A DNA stretch of 64,000 nucleotides from Cytidiella melzeri (Eukaryota; Basidiomycota; Agaricomycetes; Polyporales; Irpicaceae): assembly GCA_022592445.1 (NCBI GenBank), contig JABYQR010000020.1, forward strand, positions 186,001-250,000. The letters are read 5' to 3'. The translations under genes and the position numbers were made by a program. Under the pieces are notes generated by a model. That model was not told the origin of the DNA. It did not search any database and saw nothing but the letters and a program-made list of their open reading frames with translations. Within the stretch, counting starts at the first letter, position 1; each line of letters begins with the position of its first letter. Shown in pieces: positions 47,272 through 59,019 of this stretch.

Positions 47272-48102
47272 ATGTCTGCTACGAGAGCGTGGTCTTTGTA
47301 TACCATCGCTGCCGTCACCGTTGTCACCGGCGTCATCGCGTACGCCGCGTACTTTGACTACAAACGACGGAATGACGCGGACTTCCGCAAGAAACTGCGT
47401 GCGTTTTACCTTGGTCCTTTCAACTGGGGTGATACACGGTTTTGCAGCTGCTAATTCTCTGTGCCTTTTCTGACGCAGGCAAGGACAAGAAGCGCATTGA
47501 AAAAGCAACAGCTAAAAAACCCATGAACGTGTCTCAAGACGAGCTTCGCGCTGCCATTGCCAAAATCCGGGCTGAGGAGGTACCAGAAACTCCTCAGGAC
47601 AGGGAGGCATACTTTATGCATCATGTAGGGCTTGCAGAGAAATTGTGTATGCAAGGTGCGTCTCCTTGAACGAAACCTTTCACGCTTTTACTTCTGCTTA
47701 GACGCGTGTTTCGCAGGCCCTGAATCGGCCCTCATCGCTGCCATGTCGTTCTTCAGAGGCCTCCGTGTCTACCCTTCACCAGTGGAGCTTCTTATGATCT
47801 ATCAAAAGACAATTCCGGAGGAGGTATTCAAGGTACATACCTTTCTTCTATTCGATTATGACATCTTTAAGTAAAACCAACTGCAGCTGGTCGTGGAAAT
47901 GACAAACTTGGATGTAAGTGCGGATTATTCTTCTCAGTTGAAGCACGTAGTGGAGTTTGCGCAGCAGGCGCCAACGGCGAAGTTGCAAGAGGACGATGAG
48001 GCCCCGGAAACAAGTCCAGAGAGAAGCGGGCCTCCATCTGAGACTTCCTCCCAAGAATGGGACCGTCTTACAGATCCCGGTAGTCAGAGCTTCACTCTCT
48101 AA
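47272..48102 (+). CDS. TOM20: Mitochondrial import receptor subunit TOM20
   Basis: Outer-membrane presequence receptor of the TOM complex. It starts MSATRAWSLYTIAAVTVV with a single N-terminal transmembrane anchor (about residues 8-26), then YFDYKRRNDADFRKKLR. An intron follows, then KDKKRIEKATAKK and VSQDELRAAIAKIRAEEVP. The receptor helices include EAYFMHHVGLAEKLCMQGP and SALIAAMSFFRGLRVYPSP, the conserved groove-forming segment, then LLMIYQKTIPEEVFKLVVEM. The tail is acidic and Ser rich, ending GSQSFTL. About 190 residues, normal for fungal Tom20. It shares a short divergent promoter with the AAA ATPase. The SET-domain gene begins within about 200 bp downstream. Confidence 0.93.
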
Positions 48103-48302
48103 ATCTCGCCGCCACCGCCTTGAGGTGTCTCTTTGTCGTGCTGCGATCACTCCGAGGCTACCACCCTCCCATGCCCTGCCTACCTGCATTACACCCATTT
48201 GTTCTTGTGCCATCTGTCCACGTCCATACATCTCCGCCTCATGCTTCAGTTCTAATACAAAGATCTCTTTTTTTCACATGTACCCGTCTTATCCTTGTGT
48301 AG

Positions 48303-49786
48303 GCGCAAGAGTTGGCTGCAGGTGAGCAGTTTCAGTCTGAGAGCGATCCTCATTGTAGAATCAGATGAGCTGAGACAAGTTCCTGTTGGTTTGGTGTTAG
48401 GGTACTATAAATTCTTCCCCGCAAAGCATTTCAATGTGTCCGTGCAAGATCAAGGACATAAGAAAGTACTCATCGCTGAGAAGGACTTTATGGCCGGTGA
48501 TGTCATATATACTGTAAGCAGCCCATTGACACATTGTTACAAAGCTACTAGCTACTAAGACTGACAAACGCGCCCACGCGTTGTAGGAGGAAGCCGTTGT
48601 CGCCGCCTTGGATGCAGACCTGCAAGAGGCTGGCACGCATTGCACGCACTGTCTCCGTCTTGTTCACAAGGGCGATTCCGTCACCGCCGATAACGATCCA
48701 CTGAACGCCGTATACTGTTCAAAGGAATGCCAGACCAAGTCGAAGCTTCAGTCGCACCGGTGCCTGTTCTTACCCGAACCCTTACTTCCTCCCGAGATGG
48801 GCTCGACGATGGACATGCACGCTCGTAGCGGGGGTCAACAGGCGTTTGCAAAGTATATCAAGGAATCCAAGAGGACTCATCCTTTGCTCGTCGCACGGTT
48901 CGCCGCAAGACAGATCGCCACTGAAATTGACAAGCTGAGCCAGCAAGGGATGAAGCCCTCGGACGAGCTGGACCTTCCTCAACTCGTGGAGAAGGGGAGT
49001 CCCGAATACGCTCTCGGTGATCACTTTGAAAGACTGCGATATGTGGAGAGGCAAGTGTCGGAGGACGAGACGAAAGTGATTCAAGGGGTGTTTAGCAACT
49101 CGCTGCCAGGTTTGGACCAGTTCTTGACAGACGAGAGGCACGGGATTATGCTCTCCAAGGTGGCCTATAACGCCATTGGCGTTGCTTTCTCTGGTGGAAG
49201 GGATGACAGGGTAAACTCTATATCTTACAATACGCGTCTCGATGAGCGTTCTCACCTCATCGTTGCTTGCAGCCCGTTTTCCAGGCACGACCTGAAGACC
49301 AAGAGCGCACTCGCACACCTTACGGCACTGACCGTCAAGTAGGTAGCGCGCTCTATATGGTATCTGCATATGTGAGCCCACAAACTCTGTACTGAACAAC
49401 GCAGCACTCCATCTCACCCACAACAATCTTACCAGATCGGCCACTCGTGCGACCCCTGCACGAAACCGTCCTTCAAAAACGGCACTTCGGAGCTGCATCT
49501 CGTCGCGACCCGTCCGATCAAAAAAGGCGAAGAGCTCACCATGGCCTACGTCGACGTCACCCAACGCGCCGACGAGACCGCAGAGGAGGCGAGACGTCGC
49601 CGCCGGTACGAGCTAGCCCGCGGATGGCGGTTCAAGTGTGAGTGCACGCGCTGCACGGCGGATACCGTTGCTGCTGCCGACGAGAACCTCGGCGTGGACA
49701 AGGACGAGTCCAAGCTCGAGGCGTCTGTGGAGCGGTTTGCTACGGGTCAGGTTCTGACGCGCTCTGGTGAGAGTGAGACCGACTGA
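48303..49786 (+). CDS. SET and MYND domain protein (SET5-like)
   Basis: Predicted protein-lysine methyltransferase of the SET5/SMYD type. The first exon I can place gives AQELAAESDELRQVPVGL after a TAG acceptor at 48301-48302; the start codon must lie upstream and was not found. Then come GYYKFFPAKHFNVSVQDQG, LIAEKDFMAGDVIYT (SET-N) and CTHCLRLVHKGDSV...YCSKECQTKSKLQSHRC (MYND zinc finger). A helical insert has DELDLPQLVEKGSPEYALG and KVAYNAIGVAFSGG. The SET core after an intron is YQIGHSCDPCTKPSFKNGT, where NHSC-type cofactor residues appear as GHSC, then TRPIKKGEELTMAYVDV. The post-SET Cys cluster CECTRC is present. It ends after TRSGESETD. Catalytic competence is uncertain because of the GHSC change and the unresolved exons near 49200-49400. 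Confidence 0.8.
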
Positions 49787-50530
49787 ACTCCTAAAAAGAA
49801 CAAAAAACGATTGCTGTTGCTTCTCTTTTCGTGGAGATGGACGTTGCGTTCTGACTCGTTCTGATATATAGACACGCGTAGCATACCTAGTAATCAACAG
49901 CCGTAATCTTGAATATTTCCATGACAGACCTCTTGTTGTTTTGGCTTGAGATTCCGCAATTCGCGTTTCGAAAGACACGGTCGTTCCGGTGGCATATGCA
50001 ATTACTAGCTCGCAATCCGTCTGAGAAAAAACAATGCTATAGCTACTGCTACAAATAACTTTGGGCACAGCTCGTGCGTATAATTATAGATGCTAAACAT
50101 AAACATGGAGACGCGGGAAACCAGAATTAGTTGCTAGTCATCTACGATAATAGACCGAAGACAAAGTCAGGATATCCAATGCGAGTTTGCAAAGGAGATA
50201 GGGACACACACATACATGTGCACCTCTTCAACACAGATATGGACTACAACTACAATATACAGCGCGAGAGCACAACAGAGCATGGCGATGGGAGGATACT
50301 GGATTCAGAGCTAACTAAAATGCAGGAGTGGGTGAGTGCGATGGTTGTTTGGTAGGTTGGTTTGGTGAGCGGACGGGTGTGTGGTGTAAGTCCTCCCGAA
50401 CAAACAGCGTGGAGTAAACAAATACAAGCGTTGAACACACGTAAGAGGGAATTAGATGAGGGAATTCTAGCGTAATGCCAAACACAAAGCCGACCGCAAG
50501 TTCGTACAATTCAATCGTCATCCGCATGGT
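49787..50530. other. Convergent 3' intergenic region
   Basis: About 0.74 kb between the SET gene stop and the stop of the unknown protein gene. No supported frame, repeat or RNA gene; probably two 3' UTRs and spacer. Confidence 0.5.
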
Positions 50531-53405
50531 TCATGCAAGACTTCGCCACATGCCTGCAAGAGTCGCTGTCAGCAAGCACAACAGCAGACGGCGGTGTCCG
50601 AACATATACTTACCATCACCAGGCATCTCACTCCGTTTCTGCAGTATCTTCAATGCCCGCTGCAAGGACCTAGCGCCGACTTCGGCCTCGGGCTTCGACA
50701 TTTCCTCATCCTCTTCGTCGAGTTCGTCCTCGTCCGCGGTAAAGTCAAGCGCTCCGGGGTCTAGCGACCTGTTACGGTCGCGTTCCGCATATGAAGCACG
50801 ACGCATTGCGGCTGCCGTCGCTTTGTCGAAAGCCTCGGGCTTCTCGGGAACGGCAGTCTTTGGTTGGTAGGAAGAGGGTGCGGTTGGTTTTGTACCTTTA
50901 CCAAGAGGCCCGATGGGGATCGGTAAAGAGGTTGCAATCGACGTCTCTTTCGACCAGAAGTCTGTGAGAGCGCCCTTTCAGCTACACAATCATGGCAGTT
51001 ATAGAATAACAGCGAACTCACCCTTCTGCTCGTCATCCTGCCCACTGTCGTCGCCAGACTCGTCGTAATAAGCCGGGCCATCGGTAGCAGAGCTCTCATC
51101 CTCTTCAGGAATAGACATCGATCGTTGGTGTTTCGGGGATCTTTGTCTAGCCACGAACGTCCGCCACGCGCTCGAGTCTTTCTTCCAAGCACTTCTGTGG
51201 CTAGGTGTGCTCGCCGCGACAAGTTTGAGTATCTCTGCCTCGTGAGGATCAGTCACTTGCTCTTCTTCCTGCAGTTCACGTGGCGCGTGGATCTCCCTTC
51301 GCTTGACTTCACCATCAACAGGTGACAGCAACGCGGTTTTGATACTCTGAGATCTCGCGCGGTCATCACTGTGTTCTACAGGAGCTGTAGGACGAATGGC
51401 AGAGGGCATTGGTAACGAGCTTGGACGTAAGGTGGAGAATGATGACGGTAGTCCGGACCAGCTAGCGGCTCGCCGAGAGCCCCGGCGCGGTGGTTGAGAC
51501 GGCTCGGCAATTGGGCTTTCCGGCTGAGAAGGCGCGGGAGACGGTTGAGCAGTCACGTCAACTGCGTCCTCGGGACTCTCGTTCTCCATATCGAATACGG
51601 CCTCTGTGCGGGAGAGAAAAACAACGTCAGTAACTGCTTGCGCTGCCACAAGGGAAACGCGCGACTCGCCCTCAGCTTTCGGACGCTTTCCGCCATTAAC
51701 TTTCGGCGTCTCAGACGCAATTATGGTAACTTCAGGCTTGACGTCGAACGTGACCTTTCGCTTGCCTTTGGGAGTGGTGGGGGCTTCCGCCACAGCAGCA
51801 TGGTGCTCGCCGTCTTCGGAACTGGTGCGCTGGCTCGCCGTCGCAGGAGTGGAGTTGCCTTCAGCTTTCGGTTTCTTGATTGCACTTTTGCTCGCTCGCG
51901 GAGAGCGGCCACGAGGAACCGCACTTGAACTAGGACTTGGAATGTTGTTCGCTTCGTCCTCCTCCGGAACAGTACCCGGAACTTCCTGTCTCCTGCCCTG
52001 AACGTGTGCTCCGATGTCCATCATATACTTGTAGCTAGTCGCGAAATCCAAGGACTGGTCCATGTTGCGTCTATAAGCTTCACGAATTTCTGCTTCTCCA
52101 TCGATCAACACACCCGCAGATGCGGTCGAGGGAGAGTCCGTACTTCTGGTAGATGCGCGTGATGCTGACTGGGGACGAGTAGTATCGCGGGAGCTCGAGC
52201 CACTACGAGCTGCCATGGCGTGGTGCAAAGACGAGGTCGTCGCGAGTGATGCAGATAGTGCGGAGACTGTTGGAGCGGATGCGGCCACCGGCATCCTAGG
52301 CGGAGGGACTGCTGCAGGTTCAAAGTCCTGGACGCGTACTGACGCGGGAACGCCGTTCACTTGGCTGTGGCCGTGTTTGCTGATGCTCTGTCGTGAAATT
52401 GATGGTCGGGGCTTGTTGCTCGCATTGTCAACGTCCGCCACACTCGCTTTGAACGTTAACCACAGGTTTTCTACGCCTTGCTTCAACTTGGCATCTGCAG
52501 CCTTCAGTTCTGCTACTTTGTCCTCCACAATTTTCCTGAGCTGGTCTTCTGCGTCTGAGCGCAGTCTCTCGGACTCAGCAGTCGCCAATCCGGATAAATG
52601 AACGAACACAGGGTGTGTAGGAGTAAATGGCGGGGGTGGGAAAAGGTTTGGAATATAGGGAAGTAAGTTCCGAGGTGTGGACGGACCTTCCGGACTTGCA
52701 GGCGGTGGCGTCACGTAATACGTTTCCGTCCCTGATGCTGCGGTATGAGGTGCAGAGAGAACAATGCGAAAAAGCTTTGAATACGACGGTGAATTCTTGG
52801 CCTCTTGCAATGAATTTCCACTCTGTAAGAGGTCATTGAGTCAGTAATCAAAATTTCACTCTCTCGCCAACACAAAGAAAGCACATATAGTCGCAGCCTC
52901 AGCGTGAAAATGAGCATGTGAACGTACCAAGCAATCTTTCGAGACCTGCACCCACCCTTTCGAACTCTGCAGTATTTCACTCTCCACCCAATCCTCCGTA
53001 GGAAGTAAAGGACCTTCGCTGATGTCGACGTCCGGTAAGACTGGCTGGGATACACGATAGACGACGGTTTGACAAACAAGACAGATGAGAGATACAAAGC
53101 GGGTCGTCAATGAGCAGTTTTCCTCTTTACGCTGAGTGCGAGGACCTCGGTTTCGAAGGGTCATCTGAGTATGCGCCTATATTCGGTCCAAACGACGTCA
53201 CCGCCACACTCAACAATGACGAAAAATGCGTCGGAATACAGCGAATACTCACAATGTCAATGCCCTCGTCGCCGACATACACGCTGGTGTATCCGTCGGC
53301 CTCAGCAAGCCCCGGTGAATTGTTGGGGGAGGGCGGCACTGTGGCCGTTAATTGCACATTAAGACATTTACAGCTATAGCTGGTTGGCTGGCCGCTGTCG
53401 GCCAT
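50531..53405 (-). CDS. Large low-complexity protein with N-terminal Cys module, family not recognised
   Basis: I do not recognise this family. The N-terminal exon (MADSGQPTSYSCKCLNVQL) has a CxC. The next exon has NCSLTTRFVSLICLVCQTV with a CxxC. Together they form a possible four-cysteine zinc site reminiscent of GFA, Mss4 or Mis18-like folds. Then comes VSQPVLPDVDISEGPLLP. The large exon (603 codons) has a short helical coiled-coil-like part (DAEDQLRKIVEDKVAELKAAD...LWLTFKASV), a conserved-looking IREAYRRNMDQSLDFATSYKY helix, and long Ser/Pro/Lys/Glu-rich disordered stretches. The latter include KGKRKVTFDV, a possible PP1-docking-like KVTF. The last exons encode PIPIGPLGKG and an acidic stretch DEDELDEEDEEMSK. 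It ends MWRSLA before TGA. At least four introns. Likely a scaffold or regulatory protein; function unknown. Confidence 0.8.
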
Positions 53406-53879
53406 GGCGAGCTTGCTATCTTTCTATGATTGTAGACACTGAAGCTCGATGGATGGCGGGAGGTTGGTGGATGAGATGGCGGCCTGTGCACTGGTTACAT
53501 ACGAGACGCGAAGCTGGCAGCAGGGGCGAATACCAAAATATCGAAATTTTTACCACGGCCTTGGTGACTGACGCCGGGATCTCGGTCCGGATGTCATCTC
53601 CCTCTCTGCTCTCTCTGTCGCTCTCTCATCTGAACACCGTACCATCACCTGAACCTCCCAACTCACTCGATCTCCCTTCGCTCTATTGAGATCCTCACCC
53701 TTCATAAACACGCGTGGCAAGCTAAGGGTCCCACGGAACCCCAATGCGTCCATCTATGTCGGTCACAGCTCCGTCTCGCATGCAGAGCACACAGCTAAAG
53801 GGTCAGATACATATCATGATAGTTGTGCTCCGGCCGTAACATCGTCCCTTCATTGCAACGAGATATCCCCGTCTCTAAC
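53406..53879. other. Intergenic upstream of the unknown protein gene
   Basis: About 0.47 kb holding the promoter of the gene to the left and the 3' end of CLPTM1. Nothing further recognised. Confidence 0.45.
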
Positions 53880-56622
53880 CTACTTGTTCTTCTTCGACTC
53901 CATGTCCTTCTCCTTGCTGGCAGCAGCATCCGCTTCTGAAGCCATCACCTGTCCATACTCGTTGACTCGCTTGGGATCGACGCGGTAGATCCAACGCTGC
54001 AAAAACGCCGTTAGATCAGCACAGGAGGACGTCGCCGATGGCGAAAAACATGGTGTGCATACCTGATACAAAAACACGAGGAACACGACGTCGTCCCGGA
54101 AACACGCCAGGCGATGCAAGAACGGCATCTTGATGCAAAATCTACAATCACGAGTCAGCGACCCCAATAGATTGCCGCGGATGACGGGATGCATCATACG
54201 CAAAGAGGTCATCGACCACGGTGGATAAACTCTTGAATATCATCGCTTTCATCGGCATGTGTGCCACGCTCTGCGGGAACGAGATCAGCGCATGGAATAC
54301 CCCACAACACGAGGCTCCCACCTTGAGTTTATAGTTGATAATCAGCTGGGGTACGAGTTGTGCCTGCGGGAGACGTTTGTCAGTCCTCGGAAACGTCACT
54401 AGCAGGCATAAAGAGGACCACGTACGAAACCAAACATGTAGACGAAAGATGTCAAGGTAGAGATCACAAACGAATACCACCCACGATGTGTCTCGTATAG
54501 CAGCGAGTACACCGTGTACGCAGCCAAGCAGGGAATTGTGACCCAGGATACATATCGGAAGGCAAGTTTGTCGTATCTAACGTCAATCAGCAGCGTGTCG
54601 TTGAGATGATTGTCGGAATTATGGGCTTACTCTTGCGTCTTCTTCTCGTCCTCACTTAATACATGCTTGTCTGGAAGGAGAAACAACGTTAGATGAACCA
54701 TGAAGCACACGTGATGCTTGGTCAACGAACCCGTGATCGCGAGCTTGTATGGCAGCAATGAGCCAGCTGGCGAAGGCTTGATAGCAATATCAACTGCTTT
54801 TGTTATCTGAAACCGTGTCGTGAGTAGAAAGCTGGTTCGACACATTGGTCGGCCATACCTTCCAAGCTTCGATGAGAACTCCAATTCCGGACCCCATAAG
54901 AATCATCCAGCTTGTTTGCTCATTGTTATCCATCAGGTAGAGCAGAATGATCAGTTGAACCACAACATTGGTCACAATCTGATACAATGCCATAAGTCAA
55001 GTAAGTCAGAAGAATGAACCGCCAACGTACAGTCCTGTCATAGAGATATTAGTCCATATCTCACTCCGCATTGAGTGCACGCCTTACCTGACAGAGACAC
55101 CGACAAGCTCCTCCTTTTTGCGCCAATGCGAGACGTCGGAGCTGAATGCCAAAAATTCGAACCTATAACGAGAGTAATGAGTTTAAAGCCAAACTCATGT
55201 ATTCAAAAGCGTTGTACAAGACATGGAGGACGCTGACAAGCGCAGTCAATCCCAGGAACCAAGGGTTAGTCTCAAGCAACATCCGCTTGATTTCGTCGAC
55301 TTCGCCCATGCTCGCCGACTTTTGTTGCTTGGCTGCTTCATTGAAGCTTGCCGTCATGGAGGCGAAGATCGTAAACTTCCAATAACTTAGAGGTTGGAAG
55401 GTTACTCGTAGAGGCAAGGTAGGTGTGGTGGTATTGATTTCTATAAATTGAGATCTGAGCTGCCAGAATTCATTCGGGAAGATAATGGGCATGTAGAAGC
55501 CCTTAGTGCCAGTCTCGTCGCGCTCGGGGAGGATAGTCATATCTGCATGATATTCAACATAAACCAGACTAATATGAAAACGGGCTTACATTGGCTGGTT
55601 TGCGGCGTGACCTGTTTTATAGGAATCGCCACACCATCAGATATCAAGGTAAGCGTTAAGTTCTATGATAGAGCTCGCGGTCAGACTAATCCTGATATTT
55701 TAAAACCATTTGCATACCTTGTGCCAATGGGAAACGATCACATCGTCTTGCGTGTCTTCCTCCTCGGCATCCCCAGCATGGTCGTCAACAGAGCCGCCCA
55801 ACAAGTTCTTTTCCTTCCGGACTTTTGCTTTGGGGAGATATTTTGTCAACACTGCGCGCACGAACCATAAGATACGTTCGAAGATGAGATGCAACAATTC
55901 CTTACGATGCCTGTAATGTTGGATAGCACCCAAGTTGAATTGTGGGTTGGAGGGGTCAGGGCTCGCACCGTCCTTCACGAGGAAGACATCCGCGAACATC
56001 GACCCATTATGTTGTACCACCTGGTACGTCCTCAATGGATAGTCATGGCACAGAGAGAGCATTACACCCACATTAGGTAGCTTCACATCCAAATCGACTG
56101 TCCTCGACTCATCCCAATCTCCGAAGGTTATGTTCTCCCAGACAAAATGCGGCAACTCGTCCCCTTCCTTCTTGGCAAAGGCGTCGATGAAGCTTGACGT
56201 AGATAGGTAAACATGCATTGAGAGAGGTATGCCCAGAGGCCATGCAGGAAATGCTTGAGCTAGAACTGGGACCTGAGGTGCGCCATGCACGGGGTTATCT
56301 CCTACCACCACTGCCGATGGAACAGGTGGCGACGAAGGGGTTGCCGGCTTTGTGAACGAGCCAAATAATCTGGTGGCTGATAACTTTGTTGAGACGACTT
56401 CATAGATATCTGCTATCAGTCTTGACATACCTAGTTGCATGATAACCCAGACCATGAGCATTTGCTGCGATTTTTACAACGTGTGTCAGTCTTCCACAGC
56501 ACGTAACGGAATTATTCATCATGCACCTTTCCGATGCCAAAAAGCTTGTCCAACGTCGACTCTTGAGGTTCGACTGGGGGACCAGCATTCACTGGCCGCA
56601 CAGCGGCGGCTTGCTCAGGCAT
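53880..56622 (-). CDS. CLPTM1-family multi-pass membrane protein
   Basis: Member of the cleft lip and palate transmembrane protein 1 family, ER/Golgi membrane proteins of which human CLPTM1L has been linked to lipid scrambling. It starts MPEQAAAVRPVNAGPPVE. A first hydrophobic segment MLMVWVIMQLGMSRLIADI is followed by the large lumenal domain (FPAWPLGIPLSMHVYLSTSS, FVWENITFGDWDESRTVDLD, VMLSLCHDYPLRTYQV). Then come FPNEFWQLRSQFIEINTTT and PLSYWKFTIFASMTASF. The C-terminal core has five or more membrane spans: NPWFLGLTALVSVLHVLYN, IVTNVVVQLIILLYLMDN, WMILMGSGIGVLIEAWK, YVSWVTIPCLAAYTVY and FVISTLTSFVYMFGFAQLVP. The diagnostic QLIINYKLKSVAHMPMKA and CFRDDVVFLVFLYQRWIYRVD motifs follow. It ends EKDMESKKNK, a lysine-rich tail suggestive of ER retrieval. 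Many introns. Assignment secure. Confidence 0.92.
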
Positions 56623-56980
56623 GGTGCTAGTTGCGGCAAGGAGAAGAAGGTGACACTGAAGGTGGTGGCCACTGGAAAGATGAGCTGCAGTCGTAAACGC
56701 CGGCAAACGCGTCAAAGTCGCGTCGATCTGAGATCGAAGTTCTCAACCGACCAATAGGCTGCCCACGTCTTCGACTCTTCCAAATACTACATCGACTCTC
56801 AGAGTCTCCATAGCCACGCCTACTAGGCATCACATATCTTTACACACTTGTACAAATTGTACACGTCCTGTTTCTATGCCGCGCTGAATATATCTGACTG
56901 ACAAAAAACAGACTCTTCCAAATATATGCATATGTAACAGATTGTTGCTGTACACAGTAGGTTTCAACTACGCTCGAATT
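56623..56980. other. Spacer CLPTM1/GST-like gene
   Basis: About 0.36 kb upstream of CLPTM1 and downstream of the GST-like gene. No feature recognised. Confidence 0.45.
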
Positions 56981-58392
56981 TCAAAACTTACTACTGGCTG
57001 GACCTCCAGCCTTCAACGAGTACTCCAATCTCGGGAAATGTACCCGAACTCGCCCAGCGGAACCTATGACTTCGATAGCCACCTCTTCACGGTTCAGAGA
57101 CACAAGGCGTCCATATGTGGGGATTTTGCCTGGGAGGATGCCATCGAATATGTGACCTCGCATCTTTCGTAAGAAACTTGTGATACTCACCTGTATCTAA
57201 CGGCATGACGCTAACCGTATCGCCCAATTTCACGCCGAGTCTATTACCCTCAGCTTCCAAGAAACCAATGACGTTTTCGTCCTCGTGCGGGGCAGACACA
57301 ATGATCTTGGCAGCTTCCTCTCCTGAGAGTTTTTCGAACGTGGCCGCTCCGTTATTTTCCTGCTGAGCGAGGTACTCCGCCGTCCGTGCCAACCACTTTC
57401 AAAGCAGACTGCGTTAAACTAGTATAGCAGAGCTAGAAGCCGGTATGCGTCTTACCTCTAGAGTTTTGGGTACAACAGCAGGATCATATATATCTTTGAT
57501 CGTCTTGAAGCGTTGCAACCAAGCAAAAAAGAATTGAATGCCAATGTCTGCCAACCCTGGCTTCTCCGTATCCAGGAGCCAATGCCTGCCGTCGGATAGT
57601 TGCTCCTCAAGCAGAGCCTGGAGCAACCCGAAATGTCAGCTACAATCCCTCCAGATGTCTAGTAAACCCACGTACTAAGTGTGAAGACAGAGCACTTGTG
57701 CGTGGCCCTTGTGTCGCGCTCAGACGCTTGGGATCAATAGTCACACCAGACCACTGAAGACAAAGTATGCCATGTCAGTCATTCGTCCCAGCAAACACTC
57801 GGCCGTATCGACATACCTGAGACCTGTCCGCGACGAACGCAGGATCAAATCTACCATAATCAAGGCTGTTCCCACCTAGCGGGAACAACACCTTGTCATT
57901 CCAGTACAAGACAAGTGCCTTTGCCAGCCCGGTGTCGGCTTTCTGCGTCCCTGTGCGCGACGGATACAACGTTCCGTATCCCTCTGAAGCAGGGAAGCGA
58001 CGTTCGAGGACGCTCGCGATCAGACTCGTGTCGCAGTACACGTCGTTCCCAATCGCCAAAATTGGAATCCGTCGGTATGTGATCCCTAGCAAGTCCGTGA
58101 TTTCTGGACGGGGAAGAGTCATGGCCACCTGCGTGCCGTGAGAGTGGTGTTTTAGCACGACAGCGACGGTGTAATTGTAGCCATATTGTCTGTGAAAGCC
58201 AACGAGTTCAAGTTACTCACGTTAACTCTTTTGTGAGCGATTCTCTTCAGGATCAGCATGCTCTTGACCTTTGTCGCAAACGGTGACGGATCATAACTAC
58301 AGAGGAGTAATAATGTTAGCTAAGAGGTTAAGAGACGGGTTGCTGTAGTTTCGTTACTGGTAAAGAATGACCGGCAACTTCGACGGAGTCAT
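56981..58392 (-). CDS. Glutathione S-transferase-like protein
   Basis: GST-fold protein of a fungal subgroup. The start exon gives MTPSKLPVILY. An intron leads to the thioredoxin-like part YDPSPFATKVKSMLILKRIA, where SPFATKV is the GST N-terminal binding loop. MTLPRPEITDLLGITYRRIP with the cis-Pro segment follows, then YCDTSLIASVLERRFPA, where D-T/S residues contact the glutathione gamma-Glu. The helical C-terminal domain has KALVLYWNDKVLFPLGG, HWLLDTEKPGLADIGIQFFFAWL and WLARTAEYLAQQE-like sequence. A further C-terminal beta-type extension (VIGFLEAEGNRLGVKLGDTVSV, YGRLVSLNREEVAIEVIG) goes beyond a classic GST and matches the extra domain found in this fungal group. It ends GPASSKF. Substrate and enzymatic activity are not known. 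Confidence 0.82.
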
Positions 58393-59019
58393 GACTTGAG
58401 AAAGATGTACAAATCGTGATAATGGAGGGAGAAAGAGAGAGAACTTGTAAACAACACCATCATGATCATGGTCATGCTTATATCCCTCTGAATCTTGCCA
58501 AGCCTCCTAACTCATGATGACGCTACCGGAACGGCAACTCGAATACCCATGACACAGCATGATTAGGTAAGGAACGTTTACAGCTCGAGCTTAGGTTTCA
58601 ATACAGTCGTTTGCATTATTTAAACCAGCGCGATTTTTTCGTCGTGTCTAGCCTTGTTTGCTCTGCCAGAACCGTGACAGTGTGACTAACTTGCAAGACA
58701 CAATTGCGAGTAGCGTCGTTAACTGGTTATATACCGCTCGCAGAACTGTCCACGGATAGCCAAAGAATGCGTGTGTGTTATTACTCAAGAGAATGAGCGT
58801 ATGATGGGAGGAGCCGTCAACTTAGCAATGTCCCAGAGCGTAAGATAATCAACCATTACTACGTAGCAAACGATACTTGAAAGGACAAGCAAAAAAAAAA
58901 AACAACGAACGGACGAAGCGCATTCAGCTGAATGTCCGTAAAACGAAGACATCGTACATAAAAAGAATGGAAAAAAAGGTAAAGATCGGCCATTGCCTGA
59001 AAAATGCTACATCGCGAGC
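58393..59019. other. Intergenic GST-like/chitin synthase
   Basis: About 0.63 kb. It contains the GST promoter with the TATA-like element at 58477-58482. A long A run around 58890-58901 lies near the chitin synthase 3' end. No gene. Confidence 0.5.
58477..58482 (-). promoter_or_regulatory. TATA-like element of the GST-like gene
   Basis: The minus strand reads GGATATAAGC about 85-90 nt before the ATG. Positional inference only. Confidence 0.4.
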
